NCBI GenBank assembly: GCA_937886445.1
Contig: CALGBY010000099.1
Location: 1 to 39,514 of the forward strand
Source: an uncultured Clostridia bacterium
GTDB lineage: Bacteria; Bacillota; Clostridia; Christensenellales; Aristaeellaceae
Length of the DNA: 39,514 nt
Direction of reading: 5' to 3'
Below the pieces are notes generated by a model, which had not been told where the DNA came from, ran no database searches, and saw only the letters and a program-made list of their open reading frames with translations. Position numbers and translations under genes: made by a program. This document shows positions 8,901-17,228 of the stretch, one piece after another. Within the stretch, counting starts at the first letter, position 1. Every line of letters begins with the position of its first letter.

Positions 8901-10115
8901 ATGTTTCGAAGATCGTATGTTTTTGCAGCGGCGGCTCTGCTGATACTGCTGCTGGCTCCGTTTGCTTTGGCTGAAGAAGCGCAGGACTTTACTGCGGAAT
9001 GCAGGATCGAACGCTCCGCCGGAAAGTACAAGATCGAGCGCGTTTATGACAGGGATTTTGGCACCTATTGGGAAAGTGACAGCGCCCGAAACCAGTACAT
9101 ACAGCTGACCGCGCCTCAGGGAAAGAAGATCAGCGGCGTCTATGTATGTTTTTGGGATAAGCTCCGTCCCTGGCGGATCGAGGTGCTGAAGGACGGAAAG
9201 TGGACGGAGGCCGGTGAATACGAAGCGCGTTTCGCGCATGAGTATGTGCCTTTGGATGAGGTGGACGGCGTAAAGATTATGAACGCCTCCGGTACCCGCA
9301 ACAGCCTGAAGGTGAACGAGATCTATGTTTTTTCTCAGGGGGATATCCCGTCCTGGGTACAGAGATGGGAAACGCCCGCGGAGAAAGCGGATATCCTGTT
9401 TATGGTGGCTCATCCGGATGATGAGATTCTGTTTTTCGGAGGCGCCATTCCCTATTACGCGGGAGAGCTGCACAAAAATGTACAGGTGGCTTACCTTACC
9501 TGCAATACCTCTGAACGCCGCAGCGAGCTGCTGAATGTGATGTGGTATTGCGGAGTGCGCGCGTATCCTGATGTGGGAGACCTGTGGGACAAGTATACAA
9601 AGCATCTGGATAAGCAATACGCGGCCTGGGGCAAGAAAGAGACCTTCACAAGGGTGTGTGAGCTGTACAGGCGTTACAGGCCGGATGTGGTGGTCACGCA
9701 TGACGTGAAGGGTGAATACGGGCACGGTGCGCATCTTGCCTGCGCGGACGCCGCGCTCAGGTGTGTGGAATGGGCTGCGGACGAAACGAAATACACTTCG
9801 TCTGTAAAGGAATACGGAACCTGGCAGGTCAAAAAGCTGTATTATCACCTGGGCAGCAGCAGCCTGCTTGAAATGAACTGGGATGAACCGCTTGAGGCGT
9901 TTGGCGGAAAAACCGGCTTTGAGATCGCTCAGGAAGCGTACAAGCTGTATGTTTCTCAGCAAAACGCCAGCCAGAAAAACCCCGAGACCGGAAAATGGGA
10001 ACGCTTTGTTGTGGAACCCAGAACCAGTCAGTACAGCTGCTATCTGTTTTCTCTTGTGCATTCTGCGGTAGGGGAAGATACGCAAAGGTCCGGTTTCCTT
10101 GAAAACATCAACTGA
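8901..10115 (+). CDS. Secreted PIG-L-family deacetylase with discoidin-like domain
   Basis: 404 aa. A signal peptide covers residues 1-24, with a likely cut after APFALA. Residues ~30-145 resemble an F5/8 type C (discoidin) carbohydrate-binding fold, with YDRDFGTYWES and PWRIEVLKDGKWTE. The catalytic PIG-L/LmbE domain follows: FMVAHPDDEILFFGG gives the zinc-binding AHPDDE motif, and VTHDVKGEYGHGAH the second metal ligand region. The family removes N-acetyl groups from GlcNAc-containing substrates; an exported member may act on cell-wall or host/plant glycans. The ATG at 8901 follows GGAG by 6 nt and gives the signal peptide; the reading frame is open further upstream inside purC, but that part is not coding. 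Confidence 0.88.
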   Translation: MFRRSYVFAAAALLILLLAPFALAEEAQDFTAECRIERSAGKYKIERVYDRDFGTYWESDSARNQYIQLTAPQGKKISGVYVCFWDKLRPWRIEVLKDGKWTEAGEYEARFAHEYVPLDEVDGVKIMNASGTRNSLKVNEIYVFSQGDIPSWVQRWETPAEKADILFMVAHPDDEILFFGGAIPYYAGELHKNVQVAYLTCNTSERRSELLNVMWYCGVRAYPDVGDLWDKYTKHLDKQYAAWGKKETFTRVCELYRRYRPDVVVTHDVKGEYGHGAHLACADAALRCVEWAADETKYTSSVKEYGTWQVKKLYYHLGSSSLLEMNWDEPLEAFGGKTGFEIAQEAYKLYVSQQNASQKNPETGKWERFVVEPRTSQYSCYLFSLVHSAVGEDTQRSGFLENIN

Positions 10116-10176
10116 ACGGGTGCTTTGATGCAGGGCCCCGTCACTGCTGAAAAACACAATTAGTACAATTTTTCTC

Positions 10177-10205
10177 TTTCCAACATACAGGCAATCGCAT
10201 ATAAT
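10177..10205 (+). promoter_or_regulatory. Promoter of the T-box leader
   Basis: TATAAT (10200-10205) is preceded after 17 bp by TTTCCA (10177-10182), a weak -35. It lies just upstream of the T-box RNA. Confidence 0.6.
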
Positions 10206-10207
10206 AT

Positions 10208-10462
10208 AGAAAAGGCGCTGACGGAGAGTGAGCGGCCCGGGCTTTTCAAAGAGAGCCGGCGGTTGGTGTAAGCCGGTAAAAGCCGGATCGTGTCTGTAGC
10301 TTCTGAGCCGGGGGGAAGAACGCTTCATGCCAGTAGAACCCTCCCGAACGGCCGCGTTAAGGCATAACGCTTGTATGAGCGTGAGTGGCACATCTGTGCA
10401 ATTTGAGTGGTACCGCGAGCTTTTCAGCCCGTCTCAAGGAAACAGCTTTGGGACGGGCTTTT
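10208..10462 (+). promoter_or_regulatory. T-box riboswitch (tRNA-sensing leader)
   Basis: A canonical T-box leader. Stem I carries the AGAGAG bulge (10249-10255 area) and a distal loop GGTTGGTGTAAGCC. GTAG and CGG elements of the stem II region follow, then the stem III hairpin GCGTTA-AGGCA-TAACGC. The T-box sequence AGTGGTACCGCG is at 10406-10417. An overlapping terminator hairpin comes last. Uncharged tRNA pairing with the T-box would favour readthrough into the downstream gene. I could not fix the specifier codon with confidence; the stem I 3' strand around 10300-10312 (TGTAGCTTCTGAG) is the place to look. Confidence 0.92.
10426..10462 (+). terminator. T-box regulated intrinsic terminator
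   Basis: AGCCCGTC (10426-10433) pairs with GACGGGCT (10452-10459), followed by TTTT. It competes with the antiterminator built from the T-box at 10406-10417. Confidence 0.88.
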
Positions 10463-10487
10463 CCGTACCCGGAGAGGAGAAATGATC

Positions 10488-12776
10488 ATGGCGGAATCCA
10501 TCAGTGGGCTTACACTTACCATACGGGAAATGGCCGCGCGCATCAGGGAGCTTCGTATTATTGAGGGCATGAGCCCGAATGAGGTCGCCAAAAAGGTGGG
10601 CGTGGAAACAGCGGAATATCTTGCCTGCGAGAGCGGTGAGCAGGACCTGAACTTTGCGTTCCTGTATCGCTGCGCGATCACCTTCGGGGTGGATGTGACG
10701 GATATCATTCAGGGATCCAGCCCCACGCTGACCACATACTCCCTTACTCGCGCGGGAGAAGGACAGCGCATCGAAAAGGCACACGGAATGACTTATTATA
10801 ACATGGCCTTTTCCTATAAAAACCGTATCGCGGAGCCTCTGTATGTGGTTGCGGAGTACGATGAGACGGCGCAGCGCAGCGAGATCCTCCTTACCACGCA
10901 TGAAGGTCAGGAAATGGACCTGGTGGTGAAGGGTTCGCTTAAGGTACAGGTAGGTACACATACGGAGGTCCTTAACGAAGGGGATACCATCTATTATGAT
11001 TCCTCAACGCCTCACGGGATGATCGCCGTCGGCGGTCAGGATTGCGTGTTTTACGCGATCCCCATGAATCCCGCGGAGTATATGCGCCATACGCAGCATA
11101 ACGAGGTCGCGTCTTCTGAAGATAAGCCGGAGTTTGACCCGGATTCCCGCGTGTATCAGAAGTTCATCACGCCGGTGGAGAATGAGGACGGCAGCCTACG
11201 CAGCCTTTCCTATCATGATACAGAGCATTTCAATTTCGCGTTTGATGTGGTGGACGCCATCGCGGAAAAGAACCCCGGCAAGCTGGCGTTTCTGCATGTG
11301 AGCAATGAGGGCGAGGAACACCGCTTTACCTTCAGTGATGTCAAAAAGCAGTCCAGCCGCGCGGCGAATTATTTCCGCTCCATCGGGATCAAACGCGGGG
11401 ACAGGGTGATGCTTATTCTGCGCCGGCATTACCAGTTCTGGTTTATCATCAACGCCCTGCACAAGCTGGGCGCGGTAGTGGTGCTTGCACCGGATCAGCT
11501 TCTGTGTAAGGATCTGAGCTACCGCTTTGAGGCTGCCGGTATCACAGTGGCGATCTGTACCGGCTACGGGCGCGTACACAGCGAGGTGGAGGCTGCCGAG
11601 GCCGAATGCGGAAGAACGCTGCTGAAGATCATGGTGAACGGATGCGGGGATGGCTGGCGGAGCTTTGACAGCGAGTATACAGCGTATTCCAGCCATTTTG
11701 AGAGAGCGGCGGACGCGCCCGGCGGGGAAGACCCGATGCTGATGTTCTTTACCAGCGGAACGAGCGGCTATCCCAAAATCGCCCTGCACAGCTTTACCTA
11801 TCCGCTCGGGCATTTTGTCACCGCGCACTACTGGCACCGTGTTCGTCCGGACGGGCTGCATTTCACCATCTCGGATACCGGCTGGGCCAAGTCGATGTGG
11901 GGAAAGCTGTACGGACAGTGGCTTTGCGAGGCGCCTCTGTTCATCTATGATTTTGACCGCTTCCACGCGGATAAGATCCTGCCGCTCTTTGCCAAATACG
12001 GGATCACCACCTTCTGCGCGCCGCCTACCATGCTGCGCATGCTGATCCGTGAGGATATAGGCAAATATGACCTGAGCAGTGTGAAGCATATGACTACCGC
12101 GGGTGAGGCGTTGAATCCGGAGGTGTTCCGCCGCTTCAAGGACGCGATGGGTCTCTCCATCATGGAAGGCTTCGGGCAGAGCGAAAGCACTGTGCTGATC
12201 GCCAATACCGTGGGTATGAGCCCGCGGCTCGGTTCCATGGGCAAGCCGGTGGCAAGCTACGATATTGATATCTATGACCCGGACGGAAACCCCTGCGCCG
12301 TGGGCGTTCCCGGAGAGATCTGTGTGAACGTGCGCAACGGACACCCCTGCGGCCTGGTGAAGGAGTATTACGGTACTCCGGATAAGACAGCCGAGGCTTT
12401 TCGGGGCGGCTTGTACCATACCGGAGATGTGGCCTACAAGGATGAGGACGGCTACTACTGGTATGTAAGCCGTATTGACGATGTGATCAAATCCTCCGGT
12501 TACCGTATTGGGCCCTTTGAGATCGAAAATGTCATCATGGAGCTTCCCTATGTTCTTGAATGCGGTGTTTCCGCTGCGCCGGATGAGATACGCGGGCAGG
12601 TTGTGAAGGCCAGCATCGTTCTCACCGCCGGCAAGGAGCCTTCCGATGAACTGAAGAAGGAAATACAGGATTATGTAAAGAGCCGTACCGCCCCCTATAA
12701 GTACCCGAGGATCGTAGTGTTCCGTGACAGCCTTCCGAAGACCGTTTCCGGAAAGATCCAGAGAAACCAGCTGTAA
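10488..12776 (+). CDS. HTH-cupin-AMP-dependent acyl-CoA synthetase fusion
   Basis: About 762 aa in three parts. Residues ~5-65 form an XRE-type helix-turn-helix (IREMAARIRELRIIEGMSPN, then VAKKVGVETAEYL). Residues ~100-190 are a cupin barrel with GDTIYYDSSTPHGM. From ~215 to the end is an ANL-superfamily acyl-CoA synthetase with P-loop FFTSGTSGYPKIA, EGFGQSES, YHTGDVAYKDEDGYYWYVSR, and the C-terminal LPKTVSGKIQR containing the catalytic lysine. The enzyme part resembles medium-chain acyl-CoA or acetyl-CoA synthetases that activate a carboxylate through an acyl-AMP. Substrate is not known. AGGAG at 10475-10479 favours ATG 10488; ATG 10482 is possible. T-box control implies a link to an amino acid, such as an amino-acid-derived acid. 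Confidence 0.88.
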   Translation: MAESISGLTLTIREMAARIRELRIIEGMSPNEVAKKVGVETAEYLACESGEQDLNFAFLYRCAITFGVDVTDIIQGSSPTLTTYSLTRAGEGQRIEKAHGMTYYNMAFSYKNRIAEPLYVVAEYDETAQRSEILLTTHEGQEMDLVVKGSLKVQVGTHTEVLNEGDTIYYDSSTPHGMIAVGGQDCVFYAIPMNPAEYMRHTQHNEVASSEDKPEFDPDSRVYQKFITPVENEDGSLRSLSYHDTEHFNFAFDVVDAIAEKNPGKLAFLHVSNEGEEHRFTFSDVKKQSSRAANYFRSIGIKRGDRVMLILRRHYQFWFIINALHKLGAVVVLAPDQLLCKDLSYRFEAAGITVAICTGYGRVHSEVEAAEAECGRTLLKIMVNGCGDGWRSFDSEYTAYSSHFERAADAPGGEDPMLMFFTSGTSGYPKIALHSFTYPLGHFVTAHYWHRVRPDGLHFTISDTGWAKSMWGKLYGQWLCEAPLFIYDFDRFHADKILPLFAKYGITTFCAPPTMLRMLIREDIGKYDLSSVKHMTTAGEALNPEVFRRFKDAMGLSIMEGFGQSESTVLIANTVGMSPRLGSMGKPVASYDIDIYDPDGNPCAVGVPGEICVNVRNGHPCGLVKEYYGTPDKTAEAFRGGLYHTGDVAYKDEDGYYWYVSRIDDVIKSSGYRIGPFEIENVIMELPYVLECGVSAAPDEIRGQVVKASIVLTAGKEPSDELKKEIQDYVKSRTAPYKYPRIVVFRDSLPKTVSGKIQRNQL

Positions 12777-12815
12777 CGGCCGCGTATACGGTGAAAAATA
12801 AGCATAAATGTCAAA

Positions 12816-12856
12816 GCAGCCCGGAGGCGTCATTCTGCCTCCGGGCTGCGTGTTTT
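12816..12856. terminator. Convergent (bidirectional) terminator
   Basis: GCAGCCCGGAGGC (12816-12828) pairs with GCCTCCGGGCTGC (12837-12849), a perfect 13-bp stem. TTTT follows on the plus strand. It separates the convergent acyl-CoA synthetase and SGNH hydrolase genes and probably ends both. Confidence 0.85.
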
Positions 12857-12862
12857 AAATTA

Positions 12863-13837
12863 TTACCGCTTCGGCGGAAGCAGCGGAGCGAGTATCTGCT
12901 TAACAAGCGCGTAGCCGTCTGCGTTTGGGTGGAGACCGTCTGAAAACAGCTCCGCGCGGCCTTTCCCGGTAGCATCCGTAAATGAAGGAACGATATCCGC
13001 GAAGACCGCGTTTTCCGTATGCTCTGCCCAGTCTCTGATCAGGCGGTTTACAGCCCGGATATTTTCCTGACGGTCCGGGTAGATATTTCCGCATGTCGGA
13101 AGGATGCTGATGCAGATCACCTTTTTTACGGAAGCGCTGCGCAGCGCGCGGCGGGCCAGCTCTGTAATAACGGCGGCGATCTCCTCCGGCGTGCTGCTGC
13201 CGATGGCGTTGATGCCGCACCATACCGCCAGGCACGAATATCCGCGGGTAAGTATCTCACCGGAGCGTTTCAGGCACATCTCCGGTGTTTGGGCGCCGAT
13301 CCCGTAATTCACGCAGTCATCGCGGCCGAAAAGAGCATTCAGATCCCCCATTTTATAGTATATGTTTTCGGTGATGCTGTCTCCGATGAAAGCGATGCCT
13401 GTATCAGGGCGCATCCAGCGCCCGTTTCCGTATACGGGTACAGACCCTTCTCCGGGAAGGTATGTGATCTGATACAGGGTCACTTCCTGGTCCCCGGCGC
13501 ACACGCACCGGATCTCATCCAGCAGGTCAAACCTCTCCCCGAAAGCCGGAAAGAATGATTCATAGCGGAACAGGGCTCTGCGCTTACCGTCCGGTGTTTC
13601 CGTGTCGGCATCGGCTTCGGTCAGCGACCAGCGGCTGGCGCCGCTGTGACTGATCAGCGCAAGGCATATACCGCGCCCGCTTCCGGAGTAGATTGCCTCA
13701 AAGCAGCTTCCCGGTCCGATCCCGCTTTCATCAATATCTCCGCCGGCGTGAACGGTAAAGGTGTAATTCAGCGCGGCGTATTTTTCCGCGCCCTTTGATA
13801 CGCCGTTCCACAGGATCTGCTTTTGCTTATCTTCCAT
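12863..13837 (-). CDS. SGNH/GDSL-family hydrolase (esterase)
   Basis: About 324 aa. An N-terminal beta-rich domain of ~130 residues precedes the SGNH hydrolase. IAFIGDSITENIY holds the nucleophile serine (block I). VNYGIGAQTPE gives the block II glycine. WCGINAIGSS replaces the usual GxND of block III, with Asn retained. DGLHPNADGY carries the catalytic Asp and His. The N-terminal jelly-roll plus SGNH layout resembles CE2/CE3-type acetyl esterases, so deacetylation of a polysaccharide is plausible. No signal peptide is seen, so it is probably cytoplasmic. I prefer the ATG at 13837 (AGAGG upstream); the frame is open to an ATG at 13864 with no ribosome binding site. It lies downstream of the M29 peptidase terminator. 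Confidence 0.82.
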   Translation of the reverse strand: MEDKQKQILWNGVSKGAEKYAALNYTFTVHAGGDIDESGIGPGSCFEAIYSGSGRGICLALISHSGASRWSLTEADADTETPDGKRRALFRYESFFPAFGERFDLLDEIRCVCAGDQEVTLYQITYLPGEGSVPVYGNGRWMRPDTGIAFIGDSITENIYYKMGDLNALFGRDDCVNYGIGAQTPEMCLKRSGEILTRGYSCLAVWCGINAIGSSTPEEIAAVITELARRALRSASVKKVICISILPTCGNIYPDRQENIRAVNRLIRDWAEHTENAVFADIVPSFTDATGKGRAELFSDGLHPNADGYALVKQILAPLLPPKR

Positions 13838-13923
13838 TTCTGCATTTACCTCTTCATGTGCCATTTCAGACAGAGCGGCAATGTGCTGCTTGATATAGGG
13901 ATGGATACAAGCCGGCCTTTATC

Positions 13924-13956
13924 AAAAAGGAGCAGCGGCGTTCAAACCGCTGCCCC
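13924..13956 (-). terminator. Intrinsic terminator after the M29 aminopeptidase
   Basis: Read on the minus strand, GGGGCAGCGG and CCGCTGCTCC form a stem around a short loop, followed by TTTTTGATAA. It lies 11 bp after the peptidase stop codon. Confidence 0.8.
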
Positions 13957-13966
13957 CTGCCGTCCG

Positions 13967-15190
13967 TCAGAACGCCCAGTTGCCGTCGGTAAACACGGGA
14001 ACGGTGCTTCCGTCACGGCATTCGGCGGTAATGGACAGGTCTTTTGAGCCGATCATGAAATCAACATGGATCATGCTGTCGTTGATGCCCAGCTTCTTGC
14101 CGTCTTCCAGAGAAAGCTCCTGAAAATCTCTCAGACAATCCATAAAGCCGCGTCCGAGCGCCAGATGGCAGGCTGCGTTTTCATCAAACAGCGTGTTGTA
14201 GAAGAGCAGACCGCTCTCACGGATGGGGCTGGAGTAGGGCACCAGCGCGCATTCGCCAAGGTACGCCGCTCCTTCATCCATCGTGAGCATTTTATCAAGC
14301 AGCTCCCTGCCTTTTTCGGCCTTCCATTCCACAGCCTTTCCGTTTTCAAAACGGATGGCGAAGTTTTCGATCATCTGTCCCATATAGGAGAGCGGCATGG
14401 TGGCGTATACCCAGCCTTCCGCTTCGCCGCGCATGGGGGAGGTAAAGCATTCCTCACTGGGAATGTTGGGGTTGAAGAAAATGTTCTGCAGGCTTGTTTC
14501 GCCGCCGCCGCAGAATACACCGCGTTCGATCAGGCCAACGGTAAAGTCTGTCCCGTTGCCGGAGGTGTAATGAAGGCGGCGGATGCCAAAGCTGTTCAGG
14601 TACGCGCAGCGCCGTTCAAGATCCTCATTATGCTCCTTCCAGGCCTGAACGGGATCGTCATCTACGCGGGAAACGGAAAGGATCGCTTCCCACAGCTTTT
14701 CGACCGCCTGCTTTTTCGTGAGCGCCGGGAAAAGTTTTTTGGCCCATTTTTCACCCGGAACAGCGGCGATACACCACTGGTAGCGGTTTTCGATCTGATC
14801 TCTGTATTTGCGGATGATGGGATAGGTCGCCTGTCTGGCCTTCGCGATCTTGGCCTGATTGACGCCCTTCAGCCCGTCCGGATCATCACTTTCAAGATAG
14901 ATGCGGCAGGGCACCGTTTCGGCATAGTGCTTCCAGCGTGCCTCGGCATAGCCGGTCATCGTGTTCATGGTCTTCTGGCTCTGGTAACGCACATGCAGGC
15001 GGGTAAGCGGCTGATAATCCCAGTCCACCGTTACCTTCTTCGCACCCAGCTTATAGCATTCATCAACTACCATGGCAACAAATTCGGGCTGATCCAGACC
15101 CGCGTTGATGAACACTTCCTGCCCTTTCTGTACATTTACGCCGCACCTTGCTATCAGGTTCGCGTATTTCTTCAGCAATACTTTCTTCAT
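13967..15190 (-). CDS. M29-family (thermophilic-type) aminopeptidase
   Basis: 407 aa, the usual size for this family of metal-dependent aminopeptidases (AmpS/PepS/AmpII), which trim N-terminal residues from peptides in the cytoplasm. The metal-site region is conserved: TDFTVGLIERGVFCGGG, NIPSEECFTSPMRGEAEGWV, GECALVPYSSPI, LFYNTLFDENAACHLALGRG, MIHVDFMIGS. The Glu, His and Asp ligands of M29 enzymes fall in these blocks. I start at MKKVLLKK (15190), where GAAGGA lies 7 nt upstream. An in-frame TTG/ATG extension to 15232 overlaps the preceding gene and lacks a binding site. It follows the GH43 gene after 38 bp and ends in a terminator. Confidence 0.93.
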   Translation of the reverse strand: MKKVLLKKYANLIARCGVNVQKGQEVFINAGLDQPEFVAMVVDECYKLGAKKVTVDWDYQPLTRLHVRYQSQKTMNTMTGYAEARWKHYAETVPCRIYLESDDPDGLKGVNQAKIAKARQATYPIIRKYRDQIENRYQWCIAAVPGEKWAKKLFPALTKKQAVEKLWEAILSVSRVDDDPVQAWKEHNEDLERRCAYLNSFGIRRLHYTSGNGTDFTVGLIERGVFCGGGETSLQNIFFNPNIPSEECFTSPMRGEAEGWVYATMPLSYMGQMIENFAIRFENGKAVEWKAEKGRELLDKMLTMDEGAAYLGECALVPYSSPIRESGLLFYNTLFDENAACHLALGRGFMDCLRDFQELSLEDGKKLGINDSMIHVDFMIGSKDLSITAECRDGSTVPVFTDGNWAF

Positions 15191-15228
15191 AAGGAATCCT
15201 TCTTTCTTTTCTTTGTGTATATATTCTG

Positions 15229-16722
15229 TCACAGAGTACTCAGTATGTCAAGCAGTTCGGGATCGCGTATCCATATAAAATCACGGAAAACGGCCTGTCC
15301 GTACGGGCCGCTTTCTTCTTTGGAATAGCAGCACAGCCCGGCGCGGCATCCCATAAAGTGATCCAGCCGGTATACCAGAGCGTGTTTCGGGCCTACAGGC
15401 CGGAAACGCCCTCCGGAGGTGACAAAAAAGCGCACGGTGTCCCGCCTGCTTCGATAATCAAACAGCGCGGTGAGCCTGATCTCTGCTGTCCCGGCAAGGT
15501 TTTCAGTGCAGATGTCGGCGGGTGCTTCCGTTCCGGGGCATTTATCGTCCGCCGTTTTTGCCTCCATTACAAGCCGGTAGCCGTTTTCTGTTTTTTGCGC
15601 AAAAAGCGCCGCGTAGCACCCCTGCAGCGCGATCAGCCCGGCCCTGTCACCGGGGCACAGCGCGGAGGCATCCAGCGTAACGGAACAGGCGCATACAGGA
15701 GAATAGGTGCGCATTGTGAGCGTGTTGACCGCGTGCTCCGCGTCCCTCGCACAGCCGGAACGCAGGCAAAGGCCGCGCGGCGATATGCTGAAGCGCGAGC
15801 GGTCAGGCAGATGATTCCATTGCCAGCAAATGCCTATCTCATTGCCGGTGAGCGGGTCGTCGGGGAAGAGAACAGGCAGTTCACTTTCGGCATCCAGCGG
15901 CTTTACACGCGCGGGAAAGCCGTTTTCCCACTCAAAGGAGCACAGAACGGGCATTCTGCCGGCGGCAAACCGGTCCTGAAACAGTATCATATACCATTTT
16001 CCGTCCGGCGTATCCACGATGCCGCCCTGCGCGATGCCCTGATTGTAAAAACCGTGATCATCACAAAGGATGTCACCGCCCCGCCAGGGGCCGGTGATGC
16101 TTTCCGCTGTAAAGCATGCCTGTGTACGGCGGGCGGGAGCGGTACGCGGCCAGTGGATGAAAAACAGGTAATACCGTCCGCCAATCTTATACAGATGGCT
16201 GCCTTCATAGCCCAGCATCACTTTGTCACTGCCCTGATCCCGCACGGCGATGTAATCGATACCGCCGGCTTCGGGCCCGGTAAGGGCTTTGTTCATCTGT
16301 GTGATACGGATCTCGCGGTTTCCGTACGCGAGGTATGGCGTATCCCCGTCAAACAGCAGGCTGCAGTCATGATAGAACCCGGAGATCTCATGCGTTTCCC
16401 AGGGCCCTTCGGGGCAGGCGGCCGTGCAATGCACGGAGGAATGCGTATCATTGCATACAAAAAGCACATGGAATATGCCCCTGTGATATCGGAGCGTGGC
16501 TGCCCACATGCCCTTTCCGTATATGCTTCCGTTTTCAAGACGGCGCTCCGGGGTGGGAACGGGAGAAGTGTACACATGGCTGCATAACTGCCAGTGAACA
16601 AGATCCGGAGAGGTAAGAAGATCACCGCCGGGAAACATGTGCATGGTGGTGGTGATCATATAGTATCTGTCACCCACCCGGATCACATCCGGATCGGGAT
16701 AATCCGCCGGGATCAGCGGCAT
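15229..16722 (-). CDS. Glycoside hydrolase family 43 (beta-xylosidase/arabinofuranosidase-like)
   Basis: 497 aa. The N-terminal ~300 residues form the GH43 five-bladed propeller. ADYPDPDVIR carries the catalytic base Asp, HDCSLLFDGD the pKa-modulating Asp, and MLGYEGSHLYKI the general-acid Glu. GMWAATLRYHRGIFHVLF and WYMILFQDRFAAGRMP are also family-typical. The C-terminal ~190 residues look like a beta-sandwich accessory domain. No signal peptide is seen, so it probably hydrolyses imported xylo- or arabino-oligosaccharides. The start at 16722 is set by AAAGGAGGG 6 nt upstream; it overlaps the glycosylase stop by 10 nt. Confidence 0.9.
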   Translation of the reverse strand: MPLIPADYPDPDVIRVGDRYYMITTTMHMFPGGDLLTSPDLVHWQLCSHVYTSPVPTPERRLENGSIYGKGMWAATLRYHRGIFHVLFVCNDTHSSVHCTAACPEGPWETHEISGFYHDCSLLFDGDTPYLAYGNREIRITQMNKALTGPEAGGIDYIAVRDQGSDKVMLGYEGSHLYKIGGRYYLFFIHWPRTAPARRTQACFTAESITGPWRGGDILCDDHGFYNQGIAQGGIVDTPDGKWYMILFQDRFAAGRMPVLCSFEWENGFPARVKPLDAESELPVLFPDDPLTGNEIGICWQWNHLPDRSRFSISPRGLCLRSGCARDAEHAVNTLTMRTYSPVCACSVTLDASALCPGDRAGLIALQGCYAALFAQKTENGYRLVMEAKTADDKCPGTEAPADICTENLAGTAEIRLTALFDYRSRRDTVRFFVTSGGRFRPVGPKHALVYRLDHFMGCRAGLCCYSKEESGPYGQAVFRDFIWIRDPELLDILSTL

Positions 16723-17228
16723 ACGGATCCCTCCTTTGCAAGATACGGGAGAAGCGCGCCGCCCCATACCGATTTCAGCTTTTCCATGCTGAAGGAGGCA
16801 TTGGCCGGGCTGGTGGAGGGAAGAAGAACGGCTTCCCTGCCTGTTTTGGGAAGGATCAGCCGCTTATACAGCGTAAAGGCGGCAGTTCCGTTGCAGAAAA
16901 CAGGCCCGATCGGCGCGGCTTCCAGTAATTTTCCGATTTGATTGGGACGGGGGCTGCGGATGTTGCTGTCCATGCTGCCGGTGATCTCACATTCGGCGAT
17001 CACATCCCACAGCGCGATGCCGTTGTCAAGAAGAAGACCGATCTTTTCTTCTATCTGGACGGGAACGCTCTCTTTTCCGCACAGAAAAGAGATCAGCGGC
17101 CAGAAACGGTTGCGCGGATGCGCGTAGTAAAAGCCGCGTTCTCTTGAGATGACCGAGGGGAACGATCCCAGGATCAGCACACGCGATGAAGAGGAGTAAA
17201 CGGGGGAAAGCGGGTGCACGGTCATCAT
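16713..17228 (-). CDS. DNA-deoxyinosine (hypoxanthine-DNA) glycosylase, UDG superfamily
   Basis: 171 aa, the size of small UDG-superfamily hypoxanthine-DNA glycosylases, which excise deaminated adenine. Motif 1 is LILGSFPSVISRERGFYYAH, followed by PRNRFWPL. IALWDVIAECEITGSMDSNI is the next block, and the late motif is LLPSTSPAN. The absence of a classic GQDPYH motif excludes family-1 UDG. AAGGAG is 8 nt before the ATG, which overlaps the MATE stop codon by 4 nt. It shares a transcript with transporter and glycosidase genes, with no obvious functional link. Confidence 0.87.
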   Translation of the reverse strand: MMTVHPLSPVYSSSSRVLILGSFPSVISRERGFYYAHPRNRFWPLISFLCGKESVPVQIEEKIGLLLDNGIALWDVIAECEITGSMDSNIRSPRPNQIGKLLEAAPIGPVFCNGTAAFTLYKRLILPKTGREAVLLPSTSPANASFSMEKLKSVWGGALLPYLAKEGSVCR

